Notes: a model not told the origin generated them from the letters alone. Counted from the first letter of the stretch, positions 1 through 9,782 are shown. The stretch: DNA of 63,377 bases from Candidatus Stackebrandtia excrementipullorum (GCA_019113825.1 DXGR01000134.1:1-63377), one strand, 5' to 3'. Numbers and translations: made by a program.

Positions 1-378
1 CCACTGCGTTTTCTGTGCTTCTCCGACGTGAAGATAGGTACCGGGTTGATCGGTGAGTTCCAGCGACCAGGGTCGCGGGGCGTCGCCCTCGTCGTCCACC
101 GCAACCACCTGTGTCCACGCTGTCGGCTGTCGGCCGTCGAGAATCGACTGCGCGTCGCCCATCCGGTCGGCCGTCATCCGCAAGACGTACATAACGGTCA
201 CACCCGATACCACCATCACGGCGGCGATCAAATAGTTGGTCGGCGAGTCCAGGAAGAGGAAAAGCGCCACCGCGACCACCACGTCCAAGCCGAGGACGAT
301 GGTGCCGAGCCGACGCATGCGTTCCCTGGCTCCCAACCTCCACCGCAGATATCCGATGTCGGCGTCAGTCAAATGCAT
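1..378 (-). CDS. Two-helix membrane protein, C-terminus cut by window edge
   Basis: The frame opens at ATG 378 on the minus strand and stays open to base 1, so 126 codons are visible and the C-terminus lies outside the window. The N-terminus (about 20 residues) is charged and cytoplasmic-like. Two hydrophobic segments follow at about residues 24-43 and 49-66, and then a polar, acidic region begins. This layout is common in small actinobacterial membrane proteins of unknown function. I do not recognise a named family. An in-frame ATG at residue 21 just before the first helix is an alternative start. Confidence 0.6.
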   Translation of the reverse strand, partial: MHLTDADIGYLRWRLGARERMRRLGTIVLGLDVVVAVALFLFLDSPTNYLIAAVMVVSGVTVMYVLRMTADRMGDAQSILDGRQPTAWTQVVAVDDEGDAPRPWSLELTDQPGTYLHVGEAQKTQW

Positions 379-499
379 GTGAGGATGATGTCACCGTTTC
401 ACCCCGAACAGGTACCGACTTACGGTGCCGATCGCCCGACCTTTCGACCCGGTGCGACCGCCGTGACGATGCCACGTTCAGGATCGTGTGCGGTGTCCG

Positions 500-1000
500 T
501 CACCGTTGCGCCAACACGTTCGTGATCAGCCCGGAGAGGCGAAGATTTAGCCGGTCGACGCGCTCGTCGACGGTCATCGTCGTCTGTGGTTGCACACGCG
601 TCGGGCGTTTCAGGTCCCGAACGTACAAAGAACAGTTGAGGTCGGAACAGAAATAGCCGCCGATGCTGTCACCACGGCGGCCGGCAGCTCCCGCCTTCGA
701 CGCTGTGAACAGCGTTACTCCGCCGGCCGAGTGAATGACGTGGCAGTACTCGCACATCGCCGAACGGACCGCACCGGTCGCGTTGCGTGACTGCGCAGCT
801 CGCATCACGACCCCCACGAGTCCGTGTTCACCGGGCGCCACCAGGTAGGCCCGTTGCGGCGCCCGAGCGCTGCGCCAGGCCAAAAAGTCCAGGCTCTCCC
901 ACCGGAGGTGTTCCAACTCCGGGGCGATTATTTTGGCTGCCTCGCTTTTCGAGCAGTTGACAAACGCGGCGCGCAATTCCTCGGCGGAAACGGGATTCAT
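500..1000 (-). CDS. FBP-type treble-clef zinc-finger protein (FusB/EF-G-binding family)
   Basis: This 166-residue protein has the layout of actinobacterial FBP-domain proteins, whose C-terminal treble-clef zinc finger is related to FusB/FusC, proteins that bind elongation factor G and release it from the ribosome. The likely zinc ligands are C83 and C86 (CEYC) and C118 and C123 (FCSDLNC). The residues between them have the strand-turn pattern of a treble clef. I chose the ATG at 1000 because the protein then begins with the family-like MNPVSAEEL; an upstream in-frame start would add 19 low-quality residues. An EF-G-related role is inferred from the family, and drug resistance cannot be concluded. 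The next gene upstream on the same strand is a VOC protein. Confidence 0.7.
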   Translation of the reverse strand: MNPVSAEELRAAFVNCSKSEAAKIIAPELEHLRWESLDFLAWRSARAPQRAYLVAPGEHGLVGVVMRAAQSRNATGAVRSAMCEYCHVIHSAGGVTLFTASKAGAAGRRGDSIGGYFCSDLNCSLYVRDLKRPTRVQPQTTMTVDERVDRLNLRLSGLITNVLAQR

Positions 1001-1092
1001 GACAGCGACGCTAACGGCGATCCGGTGTGACGTCTTGTGAATTTTGCGGGGATTCACTCGACCCGTTCACGGTGACCGGTCTCGCCGGTCGC

Positions 1093-1521
1093 CTACCGTG
1101 GACTCAGGAACTCCAATCTGTTGCCGTGCGGATCGCTGGTGTAAAACCGGTTCATGCCCGCGTCGGCGGTCGGACAGCCGGGTGCGCCGTTGAGGCGCAT
1201 GGGTGTGTCGTGCAGTTCGTCGTCCCACGTCACGGGGTAACCCGCCGCTTCCAGTCGATCCGCCAACGCGCGCAGGTCGTCCATGTCTCCCCAGACGATG
1301 CCCGGGTGGGCTTTCAGCGCCGGCCGGAAGTCCGCTTGGACACCCAGGTGCAGCTCGATGCCGGGTTCGGTGTCCAGCCGGAACCAGCAGCCTCCGCGAG
1401 CTTGCAGGCCGACAGGTTTGACCACTTCAGACATACCAAGGACGTTGACATAGAACTTTCTTAGGGTGTCCTCACTGCCGGGCGGGCAGGTCAATTGGAC
1501 ATGATGAAGACCGAAGTACAC
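1093..1521 (-). CDS. VOC (glyoxalase/dioxygenase superfamily) protein
   Basis: A 142-residue protein with a single vicinal-oxygen-chelate fold. The N-terminal strand GLHHVQL carries the first metal ligand (H6 or H7), ELHLG near residue 56 supplies a middle ligand, and the closing DPHGNRLEF motif carries the last Glu. The two beta-alpha-beta-beta-beta repeats are complete. The GTG at 1521 is chosen because a strong ribosome-binding site (GGAAGG) sits seven bases upstream, whereas longer versions lack one. The protein is transcribed divergently from acn. The reaction is unknown; VOC proteins include isomerases, dioxygenases and antibiotic-binding proteins. Nothing here argues for glyoxalase I specifically. 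Confidence 0.8.
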   Translation of the reverse strand: MYFGLHHVQLTCPPGSEDTLRKFYVNVLGMSEVVKPVGLQARGGCWFRLDTEPGIELHLGVQADFRPALKAHPGIVWGDMDDLRALADRLEAAGYPVTWDDELHDTPMRLNGAPGCPTADAGMNRFYTSDPHGNRLEFLSPR

Positions 1522-1679
1522 GGTGCCTTCCTTTCGCAGGAATCGAACGGCACTATAGCAAGACGGACGTACGGTTTGGTATATGCTTGCCACCGGACGT
1601 CGTGAGCCGTCTGGCAACGCCGGACCCGGGCCGTCCGGCAGACTGAAGACGATTACGGACACACGATTTGGGAGCGCCA

Positions 1680-4412
1680 GTGCCGAGCATCGATACTTTC
1701 GCCGCACGCACCAACATGAGCGTTGGTGACAAAAACTACGAGATCTTCCGTATTGACCGCATCGACGGTCACGACCGGTTGCCCTACAGCCTCAAGGTCC
1801 TGTTGGAAAACCTGCTACGGACCGAAGACGGCGCCAACATCACCGAAGAGCACATCCGGGCGCTCGGCGCGTGGGACCCCAAAGCCGCGCCCAGCGTCGA
1901 GATCCAGTTCACGCCGGCTCGGGTCATCATGCAGGACTTCACCGGTGTTCCCTGCATCGTGGACCTGGCCACCATGCGCGAAGCGGTAGCCGACCTCGGC
2001 GGAAACCCGGAGCAGATCAATCCGCTGGCGCCGGCGGACCTGGTCATCGACCACTCCGTCATTGTCGACTACTTCGGACACCCCGACGCGTTCGCGCGTA
2101 ACGTCGAACGTGAATACGAACGAAACCGCGAGCGTTACCAGTTCCTGCGTTGGGGCCAGACCGCCTTCGACGAGTTCAAGGTCGTCCCTCCCGGCACCGG
2201 CATCGTCCACCAGGTCAACATCGAGCACCTGGCACCGGTCGTCATGACCCGTAACGGGATGGCCTACCCCGACACATGTGTCGGAACCGACTCCCACACC
2301 ACGATGGAGAACGGTATCGGCGTCCTCGGCTGGGGCGTGGGCGGCATCGAAGCCGAAGCCGCCATGCTCGGTCAGCCCATCTCGATGCTCATCCCCCGCG
2401 TCGTCGGGTTCAAACTGACCGGCGAGCTGCCCGCGGGGGCAACCGCCACCGACCTCGTTTTGACCGTCACCGAACAGCTCCGCGACCACGGCGTCGTCGG
2501 CAAGTTCGTCGAGTTCTACGGAGAAGGGGTTGCCTCGGTTCCGTTGGCGAACCGGGCCACCATCGGCAACATGAGCCCCGAGTTCGGCTCGACCTGTGCC
2601 ATCTTCCCCATCGACGAAGAAACCATCTCGTACCTGCGGTTGACCGGCCGTGACGAGCACCAGCTCGAACTGGTCGAGGCCTACGCCAAGGAGCAGGGCA
2701 TTTGGCACGACCCGTCCAACGAGGCGCAGTACAGCGAGTACCTCGAACTCGACCTGTCGACAGTCGTTCCCTCGATCGCGGGCCCGAAGCGTCCCCAGGA
2801 CCGTATTGCACTGTCGGCGGCCAAGGAGACCTGGCGCCACGACGTCAGCGATTTCGTCGCCGACGGTGACGAGGTCGGCAAGGAGAGCTTCCCGGCCTCC
2901 GACGCTCCAAGCCCGGCCGCCAACGGTCGCCCGCACCGGCCCACCCCCGTCACGCTGGCCGACGGCACAGAGACCGAACTCGACCACGGGGCGGTCGTCA
3001 TCGCCGCCATCACATCCTGCACCAACACATCGAACCCGTACGTCATGATCGGCGCCGCCCTGCTGGCCAAAAACGCCGTGGAAAAGGGTCTGTCGAGCAA
3101 ACCGTGGGTGAAGACGTCACTGGCGCCGGGATCCCAGGTCGTCACCGGGTACTTCGAGCGAGCCGGGTTGACGCCCTATCTCGACAAGTTGGGTTTCAAC
3201 CTCGTCGGGTACGGATGCACAACCTGCATCGGAAACTCCGGACCGCTGCCGACCGAGGTGTCGGCCGCGGTCAACGACGTCGACCTGGCGGTCACGTCCG
3301 TGTTGTCGGGCAACCGAAACTTCGAAGGCCGCATCAACCCCGACGTGAAGATGAACTACCTCGCGTCGCCTCCGCTGGTCGTGGCTTACGCGCTGGCCGG
3401 TTCCATGGACTTCGACTTCGAAACCGAAGCTCTGGGCGCCGACTCCACCGGCAAGCCGGTTTACCTGTCCGAGATCTGGCCGTCGCTCGAAGAGATCACC
3501 ACGGTGGTGAACTCCTCGATCGGCCGTGACATGTTCACCCGCGATTACGCCAACGTCTTCGAGGGCGACGAGCGGTGGAAGGCCCTGCCGATCCCGACCG
3601 GCAACACGTTCGAATGGGACCCGGACTCGACCTACGTGCGCAAGGCACCGTTCTTCGACGGAATGCCCGCCGAGCCCGAAGCACTCTCCGACATCAGTGG
3701 CGCACGGGTGCTGGCGAAACTGGGTGACTCGGTCACGACCGACCACATCTCGCCGGCCGGTGCCATCAAGGCCGATTCACCTGCGGGCAAGTACCTCAAG
3801 GACAACGGCATCTCGCCGGCGGACTTCAACTCCTACGGGTCGCGACGCGGCAACCACGAGGTGATGATTCGGGGTACGTTCGCCAACATTCGTCTGCGCA
3901 ACCAGATCGCGCCGGGAACCGAGGGCGGTTTCACTCGCGACTTCACGCAGGACGATGCACCGGTGACCTCCATCTACGATGCGGCGCAGAACTACGCCGC
4001 CAACGAGGTGCCGCTGGTGGTGTTGGCCGGTAAGGAATACGGTTCGGGCTCCTCGCGTGACTGGGCTGCCAAGGGAACGGCGCTGCTGGGTGTCAAGGCC
4101 GTCATCGCCGCCTCCTATGAGCGCATCCACCGGTCCAACCTCATTGGTATGGGTGTGCTCCCGCTGCAGTTCGCCGACGGACTGTCCGCCGACAAGCTTC
4201 AGCTTGACGGCAGCGAAACCTTCGACATCAGCGGCGTCACGGCGTTGAGCGACGGCATCCCCGAGACGGTCAAGGTCACGGCGACCAAGACCAACGGTGA
4301 AACCGCCGAGTTCGACGCGATCGTGCGCATCGACACGCCGGGTGAAGCCGAGTACTACCGCCACGGAGGCATCCTGCGGTACGTCCTTCGTTCGCTGATC
4401 AACCGGAAGTAA
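1680..4412 (+). CDS. acn: Aconitate hydratase A
   Basis: Cytosolic 4Fe-4S enzyme of the citrate cycle that interconverts citrate and isocitrate through cis-aconitate. At 910 residues it has full AcnA/IRP length. The cluster cysteines are C447 (in TSCTN) and C513 and C516 (in CTTC). Domains 1-3 (about 1-590) are followed by the swivelling domain 4 with the SYGSRRGNH and GSGSSRDWA substrate motifs. GTG 1680 is chosen because GGAG lies five bases upstream and the product then begins PSIDTF, as in other actinobacterial Acn proteins; a TTG twelve bases earlier is possible. The gene is divergent from the VOC gene and ends in a strong hairpin. Repression by the AcnR encoded at 9180-9782 is expected from the family. 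Confidence 0.97.
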   Translation: MPSIDTFAARTNMSVGDKNYEIFRIDRIDGHDRLPYSLKVLLENLLRTEDGANITEEHIRALGAWDPKAAPSVEIQFTPARVIMQDFTGVPCIVDLATMREAVADLGGNPEQINPLAPADLVIDHSVIVDYFGHPDAFARNVEREYERNRERYQFLRWGQTAFDEFKVVPPGTGIVHQVNIEHLAPVVMTRNGMAYPDTCVGTDSHTTMENGIGVLGWGVGGIEAEAAMLGQPISMLIPRVVGFKLTGELPAGATATDLVLTVTEQLRDHGVVGKFVEFYGEGVASVPLANRATIGNMSPEFGSTCAIFPIDEETISYLRLTGRDEHQLELVEAYAKEQGIWHDPSNEAQYSEYLELDLSTVVPSIAGPKRPQDRIALSAAKETWRHDVSDFVADGDEVGKESFPASDAPSPAANGRPHRPTPVTLADGTETELDHGAVVIAAITSCTNTSNPYVMIGAALLAKNAVEKGLSSKPWVKTSLAPGSQVVTGYFERAGLTPYLDKLGFNLVGYGCTTCIGNSGPLPTEVSAAVNDVDLAVTSVLSGNRNFEGRINPDVKMNYLASPPLVVAYALAGSMDFDFETEALGADSTGKPVYLSEIWPSLEEITTVVNSSIGRDMFTRDYANVFEGDERWKALPIPTGNTFEWDPDSTYVRKAPFFDGMPAEPEALSDISGARVLAKLGDSVTTDHISPAGAIKADSPAGKYLKDNGISPADFNSYGSRRGNHEVMIRGTFANIRLRNQIAPGTEGGFTRDFTQDDAPVTSIYDAAQNYAANEVPLVVLAGKEYGSGSSRDWAAKGTALLGVKAVIAASYERIHRSNLIGMGVLPLQFADGLSADKLQLDGSETFDISGVTALSDGIPETVKVTATKTNGETAEFDAIVRIDTPGEAEYYRHGGILRYVLRSLINRK

Positions 4413-4421
4413 TCGATAGAC

Positions 4422-4462
4422 GGCGAAGGCGCCCGGTTCACTGTGAACCGGGCGCCTTCGCC
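4422..4462. terminator. Bidirectional transcription terminator between acn and patB-like gene
   Basis: A perfect 19-bp inverted repeat (4422-4440 and 4444-4462) with a three-base loop begins nine bases after the acn stop codon and ends before the stop of the convergent aminotransferase gene. It is GC-rich at its centre. No clear U-tract follows on either strand, which is usual for actinobacterial terminators. Confidence 0.85.
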
Positions 4463-4484
4463 GTGTTCGGGACGCCGTGAACCG

Positions 4485-5621
4485 TCACACCGTAACTGCC
4501 GCCATCCGTTCCACCGCCTCGGTGAGGACCGCCGGAGATGTTGCGAGGTTGAGGCGGGCGTACCCGGCTCCTTCCACCCCAAAGGACAACCCACTGTTGA
4601 GTGCCACGTTGCCGCGCTCCAACAACACGGCGGCCGGGTCGTCGCCGAACCCGGTGTGTTCGAAATCGAGCCAGGCGAGATACGTCGCCTCCGGTAGGTG
4701 GTAACCGACGTCCGGGAGGCGATCGGCCAACAGTTCCGCCAACAGCCGACGGTTCTCGTCCAACGCCTCGACCACACGGTCCAGCCACGGTGTGCACTCC
4801 GCAAACGCGGCGGTGCCCGCGAGGACACCGAAAAGCCCCGCCCTGGCCCACAGTTCATCGGGCATCGTGTCGACGGCGGCCGCCGGACCCGGTACGACCA
4901 GCGCCGCCTTCAAACCCGCCAGGTTCCAAGCCTTCGATGCGGCGACCAGGGTGTAAGAGCGTGCAGCGGACTCGAAGTCGAGAGTGGCGAACGGGATGTG
5001 CCGATGCCCCGGCATCGTCAACGGTGCGTGGATCTCGTCACTGATCACGGTGACGTCGTGCAGGTCGGCGGCCCGCGCCACCGCCGACAATTCGTCATCG
5101 GTCAGGACGTGTCCGGTCGGATTGTGTGGATTACACAGCAGAAACGCCGACGCCGTCGCGAAAGACTCCTCCAGTCGGTCCAGGTCCAGACGCATCCCCG
5201 TCGGCGTCGCCCTCAGCGGTGCCCGCTCGACCTGCAGTCCCAGTTGTTCAACCGCGGCAAAAAACGGCGGATACACCGGTGGTGTGCACACGACCCGATC
5301 TCCCCGTCGTGTGCACGCTGTCAGGGCCGCTGTGGCACCGGCCATGACGTCGCCCACCAGTACGGGTGTGGTCGGCACGGACCAGCCGTATCGTTGTTTG
5401 GCAAACTCGACGAACGCGTCACCGAAGGACGCGTCGAACGCGTAACCGGTGTCACCACGGTCGACGGCCTCTCGCAGAACCTCCACAATAGGCTCTGCCA
5501 ATGGTACGTCCATTTCGGCTACCCAGAGCGGGAGTACGTCGGGCGGATACATCCGCCACTTCACGCTGTTACGTCGCCTGAGTTGCGCGAGAGAGTAGGT
5601 CTCGAACACGGAATCGCTCAT
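4485..5621 (-). CDS. PatB/MalY-type aminotransferase (probable cystathionine beta-lyase)
   Basis: A fold-type I PLP enzyme of 378 residues. The PLP-binding lysine is K230 in SKAWNLAG, the cofactor-contacting SDEIHA (D195) and NPTG (N167) are intact, and the N-terminal region with PLWVAEMD is characteristic of the MalY/PatB subgroup. These enzymes cleave the C-S bond of cystathionine or related cysteine conjugates; some act as aminotransferases, so the exact substrate is unproven. ATG 5621 is used; a GTG 18 bases upstream is an alternative because AGG motifs lie between. The gene runs in the same direction as the GH43 gene and is separated from it by 40 bases. Confidence 0.88.
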   Translation of the reverse strand: MSDSVFETYSLAQLRRRNSVKWRMYPPDVLPLWVAEMDVPLAEPIVEVLREAVDRGDTGYAFDASFGDAFVEFAKQRYGWSVPTTPVLVGDVMAGATAALTACTRRGDRVVCTPPVYPPFFAAVEQLGLQVERAPLRATPTGMRLDLDRLEESFATASAFLLCNPHNPTGHVLTDDELSAVARAADLHDVTVISDEIHAPLTMPGHRHIPFATLDFESAARSYTLVAASKAWNLAGLKAALVVPGPAAAVDTMPDELWARAGLFGVLAGTAAFAECTPWLDRVVEALDENRRLLAELLADRLPDVGYHLPEATYLAWLDFEHTGFGDDPAAVLLERGNVALNSGLSFGVEGAGYARLNLATSPAVLTEAVERMAAVTV

Positions 5622-5661
5622 ACCGTCAGCCTGCCTCACGCCCGGGCAGGTTCGCCAGTGG

Positions 5662-7029
5662 TCAGCTCACCTCGATGTAGTCGATCTCGGCGAAATGCCT
5701 GTGATGCATGAGCCGCACCGTGTTCCACCCGGCGCTCAACTCGACTCCGACGGCAGCCTGCGCCCAGTTGTCCCACCCGGTATACGGATAGGTCACGGTC
5801 CCGAACGATGTCCCGCCGACACTGACGGCGTGTTCGGCGCCGTCAGCGGATCCGTTGGCGAACCCGACCACGACCGTGTGGCCGCCCGCGGTCGGCGTGT
5901 ACACCGTCACCTCGACATGACTGTCGGCATGGTCGATGTAGGCCACCACCGCTTTCTGTGAAGCGCCCACGGCGTTGTGGCGAACCACGCAGTTGTTCAC
6001 CGTTCCCGACTCGGCTTCATATCGCACGCGGCTGCCTCGTACGACGGGAAAGTCGTTGGCCCAACCGAGATCGGCCGCATAGACGCCTCGACCGCCGCTG
6101 GGGAGGTGTCCGTGAAAGACGATGTGATCACCGGTGTCGCCCCGCACGATGTCGGCGCCACCCGGGCCGTCGACGGCGTGATCGAGACTGGGGTTGGACA
6201 TCAGCGGCCGATACGCCTTCTCATAGGGGCCGGTGATCGACGTCGACGTCGCGTAACCGGTGTAGTAGCTGCCATTCCAGTACTCGCCGGCGGCGTACAA
6301 CAGAACCCAGTGGTCGCCTTGTTTCACGAGCACCGGAGCCTCGATGATGCCGCGTTCGGCGTCCTGATCGTTGTCGACGATGCGAACGGCGTCACCGTCG
6401 AACGTCAATCCGTCCGGTGTGGTGCGCTGGAGGTAGATACCGGGCCTCAGCCCCACGGCGTTTCCATCGGTCTTGTAGAGCAGAAAGTGGTCGTCGCCCT
6501 CGGAGTATGTGCCCGCGTCGATCGCTCCACCGAGATCGGCGGGGCAGACCAGCGGTCCGTCACCGACGGGCTCGAACGGCCCCAACGGCGAATCCGAAAC
6601 GGCCGCACCAAGGCACTGACGATCGGGGTTGATGCTGTGCGCGGTGTAATACAGCAGATAGCCGCCGTCCGGACGCTGCGAAACCTCGGGAGCCCAGGTA
6701 CGTCCGGGCTGTGCCCATGCGCCCAACTGCGGCAACGCGTCGGCATCGGACACGCTCCACGGACCGTCGACGGACGGAGCCGTCGCCACGGGCAGGTTCC
6801 GGCCCCCCGTGTTGGTGGCATAGGCGTAATAAGTGTCGCCGAAACGGTTGACGTCGGGGTCGGGGAAGTCCTGGTCGATGAGTAGCTGTGGGGCTTCGGC
6901 CACAACACCGACGTCTTCGGCGGTGATAGGCCCCGGCGCCATCCACAGTCCACCGGCCACCACGGTGGCCATGGCCGCCGCGATGGTCAGAAGGTACCGG
7001 GTTGAGCGCCTCATGTTTCTTGAGGACAT
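5662..7029 (-). CDS. Secreted GH43 glycoside hydrolase with C-terminal CBM6/35-type module
   Basis: A 455-residue protein with a Sec signal peptide (positive n-region followed by a hydrophobic stretch at about 13-32). The five-bladed propeller of family GH43 shows its three carboxylates: the base in FPDPDV (D57 or D59), the modulator Asp in IDAGTY (D171) and the acid Glu in IIEAP (E230). The WAPEV motif is also typical. From about residue 330 a beta-sandwich beginning YEAESG matches carbohydrate-binding modules of family 6 or 35. Substrates are likely arabinan or xylan side chains, but the subfamily cannot be fixed. Start choice is uncertain: ATG 7029 or ATG 7014, neither with a clear ribosome-binding site. 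Confidence 0.85.
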   Translation of the reverse strand: MSSRNMRRSTRYLLTIAAAMATVVAGGLWMAPGPITAEDVGVVAEAPQLLIDQDFPDPDVNRFGDTYYAYATNTGGRNLPVATAPSVDGPWSVSDADALPQLGAWAQPGRTWAPEVSQRPDGGYLLYYTAHSINPDRQCLGAAVSDSPLGPFEPVGDGPLVCPADLGGAIDAGTYSEGDDHFLLYKTDGNAVGLRPGIYLQRTTPDGLTFDGDAVRIVDNDQDAERGIIEAPVLVKQGDHWVLLYAAGEYWNGSYYTGYATSTSITGPYEKAYRPLMSNPSLDHAVDGPGGADIVRGDTGDHIVFHGHLPSGGRGVYAADLGWANDFPVVRGSRVRYEAESGTVNNCVVRHNAVGASQKAVVAYIDHADSHVEVTVYTPTAGGHTVVVGFANGSADGAEHAVSVGGTSFGTVTYPYTGWDNWAQAAVGVELSAGWNTVRLMHHRHFAEIDYIEVS

Positions 7030-7186
7030 GGGGGTGAAGACCAATCAGGATAAGAAGGGGCATGCGTAGGGGCCGGCGACCGAAACGGGCTCGCTGAAGG
7101 GCGCCCCAGCTTAGAGCACCCCGTCGACGTATTCAAGGACCGTTTTTCGGTTGAGCGCGGCCGAATGCACACGCCGTGCGCACGAC

Positions 7187-7207
7187 GACAACATTGTCCA
7201 TGTTGTC
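7187..7207. promoter_or_regulatory. Inverted repeat upstream of the GH43 gene, possible operator
   Basis: Perfect 8-bp arms GACAACAT and ATGTTGTC flank a 5-base spacer. The site lies about 160 bases upstream of the GH43 start codon, in a 275-base gap that otherwise holds no gene. Sites of this size upstream of secreted glycosidases are often bound by LacI- or ROK-type repressors, but none is encoded nearby, so this is an inference. It could also be an RNA hairpin in the tail of the MOSC transcript. Confidence 0.35.
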
Positions 7208-7304
7208 ATCGATGTGGATGGTTGAGGTCGCTCATCGCTCGGATCGCAACGGACTGAAGACGTCTCATCCGTGACCGCTCCGCCGACCCTGCAGACTTCG
7301 ACGA

Positions 7305-8132
7305 CTACCGTGTCGACTCCACGACCACCGCATCGCCCACCTTGAGAGTGCCCGACTCCATCGGAATCATGTTGACCGCAAACCACACGCCGCCGTCCCT
7401 ACGACGATGACGAGCCAGGCTCCGCAACGGCTCCTTGCCGCGTTCACAGGTGTCGGGGTCGACGGTGGTCATGACACATCGCTTGCATTCGATCGTCATG
7501 CGAAACAACAGACCACCGATACGGACCCGGTCCCAGTCGGCTTCGGCGAAGGGATCGCCTCCCGACATCACGATGTTGGGACGAAACCGTCGCATCGACA
7601 ACGGCCCGGTATCGGGTTCCCCCTCCTCCACACGGCGCGCGGCCACCCACTCGTTCAGCATCGCCAGCGACGAAGTCGAGGCCAACAACACGGGGAAGGC
7701 GTCGGCCGCGCTGACCACCTCACCGGGCAACGCGCTCGGTTTCGTGATCGGACGTGACGTCGCGTCGAACTGATAGACCAGCCGCACAGGCTTGTCGATG
7801 AGGCGACTGAACCACGTGGCAGCCTCGTCACCGGCATCGGCGACGGGAAACGCCGTGCCCCACACCACCGCGTCCATTGGTGGACCGTTGTCGGGAGTGA
7901 CCACCGTCAGGTCGGGCATGTCCCGCGCGGTCAACAATATCGATTCCGGTGCCTGCACCACCTTCGCGGCGAGCAGGCGAGGGTGTTCCCGGGCGGTCAC
8001 CTGTTCACCCGAGGCTTCCACGACCAGCCAGCGACGATCACCCGACAGGCCGTGCGGAAGTACGTCGGCCCACGCCACGTCGGTGGGGGCGGTCGACTTC
8101 ACCGGGTAAATGTGCAGCGATTCCACACGCAT
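7305..8132 (-). CDS. MOSC-domain protein (YcbX/mARC-like)
   Basis: A 275-residue protein with an N-terminal MOSC beta-barrel (RVESLHIYPVKS is the classic opening) and a C-terminal MOSC domain. The C-terminal part contains the family motif CKRCVMTTVDPDTCERG, whose first cysteines include the presumed molybdenum ligand. Relatives (YcbX, mARC) are molybdenum-cofactor enzymes that reduce N-hydroxylated compounds, usually with a ferredoxin or flavin partner. No electron-transfer domain is fused here, so a separate partner is needed. ATG 8132 is used; GGATAGG lies nine bases upstream. A second ATG six bases earlier is an alternative. Confidence 0.85.
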   Translation of the reverse strand: MRVESLHIYPVKSTAPTDVAWADVLPHGLSGDRRWLVVEASGEQVTAREHPRLLAAKVVQAPESILLTARDMPDLTVVTPDNGPPMDAVVWGTAFPVADAGDEAATWFSRLIDKPVRLVYQFDATSRPITKPSALPGEVVSAADAFPVLLASTSSLAMLNEWVAARRVEEGEPDTGPLSMRRFRPNIVMSGGDPFAEADWDRVRIGGLLFRMTIECKRCVMTTVDPDTCERGKEPLRSLARHRRRDGGVWFAVNMIPMESGTLKVGDAVVVESTR

Positions 8133-8184
8133 GCACATGAGCCTATCCGCATCCGTCACCCGCGCCCGCAACGCAGCCGAAGGA

Positions 8185-9051
8185 TCAAGCCTCGACGTCC
8201 ACCGTTTCGCGCGCCGTCAAGTCGTTTCGTACGTCCATCAGCATGGTTTGCTGACGTCGCACCTCCACCAGTTGTTGCGCCTCCAGATCGGCCACGGCAA
8301 GCCCTTCGCCGCTACCGAGCACCTGATCGATCGGTCTACCCTCGGGGTCGTAAATCGCGCTTCCCCCCGACAACGGCCATGAGTCCGGACCGCCGATCGC
8401 CCCGGAAAAGACGACGTATCCGGTGTTGTCGAGAGCACGAGCCCGAAAGTAGAGATCGCGTCGATGTTCACCGCCGACACTGTAAGCGCCCGGACACACG
8501 TAGGCGTGGCAACCGTCCAGGGCCGCCGCTCGTGCGTGCTCCGGAAACGCCGAGTCGTAACAAATCCCCATTCCCAGGCGCCACCCGTTCACCAGAAGAG
8601 TCGTTCCATGTTCCCCGGGCGTGAACATCGGACGTTCCACTTCGACCAGGTGTTGCTTGTGGTAAATATCGGTGATCTTCCCGAGACGGTCGACCAGCAA
8701 CGTCGCTATGTACCGACGGGGGCCCTGGCGAACACTGGCACCCACCAGAAGACAGAGCCGATGCCGCTGGGCGATGTCACGCAGCGGATCCAGTCTCCTG
8801 TCGCCGACCGCGCCGTGAAAGTCCACTTCGATGTCACACATCGCCGACCTCGACTCCAACGTCGGCGGGTGATAGCCGGGAAGGTACAGCTCCGGAAACA
8901 CCACCACGTCGGCGCCTGCGTGATCGGCCCGATCGACGAAGCCGACCGCGGCACGTGCGTTCGCCGATACGTCGCCCGGTATTGAAGCCGCGGATACGGC
9001 GGCTACCCGCAAGAAAGCCGAAGGATCATCAGGGTGCAACACATCCACCAT
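8185..9051 (-). CDS. Carbon-nitrogen hydrolase (nitrilase superfamily amidase)
   Basis: A 288-residue cytosolic hydrolase with the Glu-Lys-Cys catalytic triad of the nitrilase superfamily: E54 in FPELYLPGY, K132 in YHKQHL and C164 in GICYDSAFPE. The alpha-beta-beta-alpha fold is complete and no extra domain is attached. The family cleaves amides, carbamoyl groups or nitriles; the sequence does not reveal the substrate. The ATG at 9051 opens the frame. It lies 52 bases downstream of the MOSC gene's start on the same strand and is divergent from acnR, so the intergenic region around 9052-9179 must hold two promoters. Confidence 0.85.
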   Translation of the reverse strand: MVDVLHPDDPSAFLRVAAVSAASIPGDVSANARAAVGFVDRADHAGADVVVFPELYLPGYHPPTLESRSAMCDIEVDFHGAVGDRRLDPLRDIAQRHRLCLLVGASVRQGPRRYIATLLVDRLGKITDIYHKQHLVEVERPMFTPGEHGTTLLVNGWRLGMGICYDSAFPEHARAAALDGCHAYVCPGAYSVGGEHRRDLYFRARALDNTGYVVFSGAIGGPDSWPLSGGSAIYDPEGRPIDQVLGSGEGLAVADLEAQQLVEVRRQQTMLMDVRNDLTARETVDVEA

Positions 9052-9179
9052 GGTGCCAAAGTCGTCACTTCAGGTCGACCCCGGCGTCACCCTCCGGTAT
9101 TCCCTATATCACGCAGCTTCGCCTCACCGACACATACGTCCTTCTTGTCGAGCCACACAGAGCCTGTCAGGATCGATGT

Positions 9180-9782
9180 GTGCCTAGGGTAAGTCCGGAA
9201 CGTCTCCATCTGCGACGCCGTGAGATTCTCACCGGCGCTCGTACCTGTTTCGCGCGCTTCGGATACGAAGGGGCGACGGTGCGGCGCCTCGAGGATGAGA
9301 TCGGATTGTCACGCGGCGCGATCTTTCACCACTTCAAGGACAAGGACTCGCTGTTTCTGGCCGTAGCCGAGGACGACGCGGTCCAGATGGCGGACACGGT
9401 GGCTCGCCACGGCCTCGTTCAAGTCATGCGCGACCTGGCGGCCGAATCCGACAGCAACGTGATCACCGGTTGGTTGGGCAGCCAGCTTGAGGTCAGCAGA
9501 CGACTTCGCACCGATGCGGCTTTTGCCAAGGCGTGGGAGGACCGCAAACACGCGATCTCTCGCGCCACGCGTGACCGGTTGGCTCGCCAACGCGACGCCG
9601 GAATACTGCGAACGGACGTCCGCATCGAAGTCCTCGCCCAGTTCCTTGAGCTCGCCTACGACGGCCTCATCACGCACCTGGCCATGGGGGCGGACGACTC
9701 CGGGCTCTCGGAGGTCCTCGACCTCGTGGAGGCCGCCGTTCGACGCCCCACAGCCACCCCCCACGACGACAACGTCGGCTAG
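9180..9782 (+). CDS. acnR: AcnR, TetR-family repressor of aconitase
   Basis: A 200-residue TetR-family regulator. The helix-turn-helix region with GYEGATVRRLE and SRGAIFHHF matches the AcnR subgroup closely, and the C-terminal GLSEVLDLVEAAVR motif is also diagnostic of AcnR from Corynebacterium and Mycobacterium. In those genera AcnR represses acn and sits next to it; here it lies 4.8 kb away. GTG 9180 is chosen because AGGA lies seven bases upstream and the product begins PRVSPERL, like mycobacterial homologues. The 3' end overlaps the convergent GNAT gene by four bases. Ligand is not evident; citrate-type effectors are known for the family. Confidence 0.88.
   Translation: MPRVSPERLHLRRREILTGARTCFARFGYEGATVRRLEDEIGLSRGAIFHHFKDKDSLFLAVAEDDAVQMADTVARHGLVQVMRDLAAESDSNVITGWLGSQLEVSRRLRTDAAFAKAWEDRKHAISRATRDRLARQRDAGILRTDVRIEVLAQFLELAYDGLITHLAMGADDSGLSEVLDLVEAAVRRPTATPHDDNVG

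Noticed and set aside
1587-1617. TTGCCA-N19-TGGCAA inverted repeat upstream of acn as an AcnR operator
   Set aside because: The arms are too far apart for a TetR-type site and do not match the known AcnR motif.
1815-2987. Long open frame antisense to acn
   Set aside because: It mirrors a high-GC coding gene with biased third positions; it lacks homology and a ribosome-binding site, while acn is certain.
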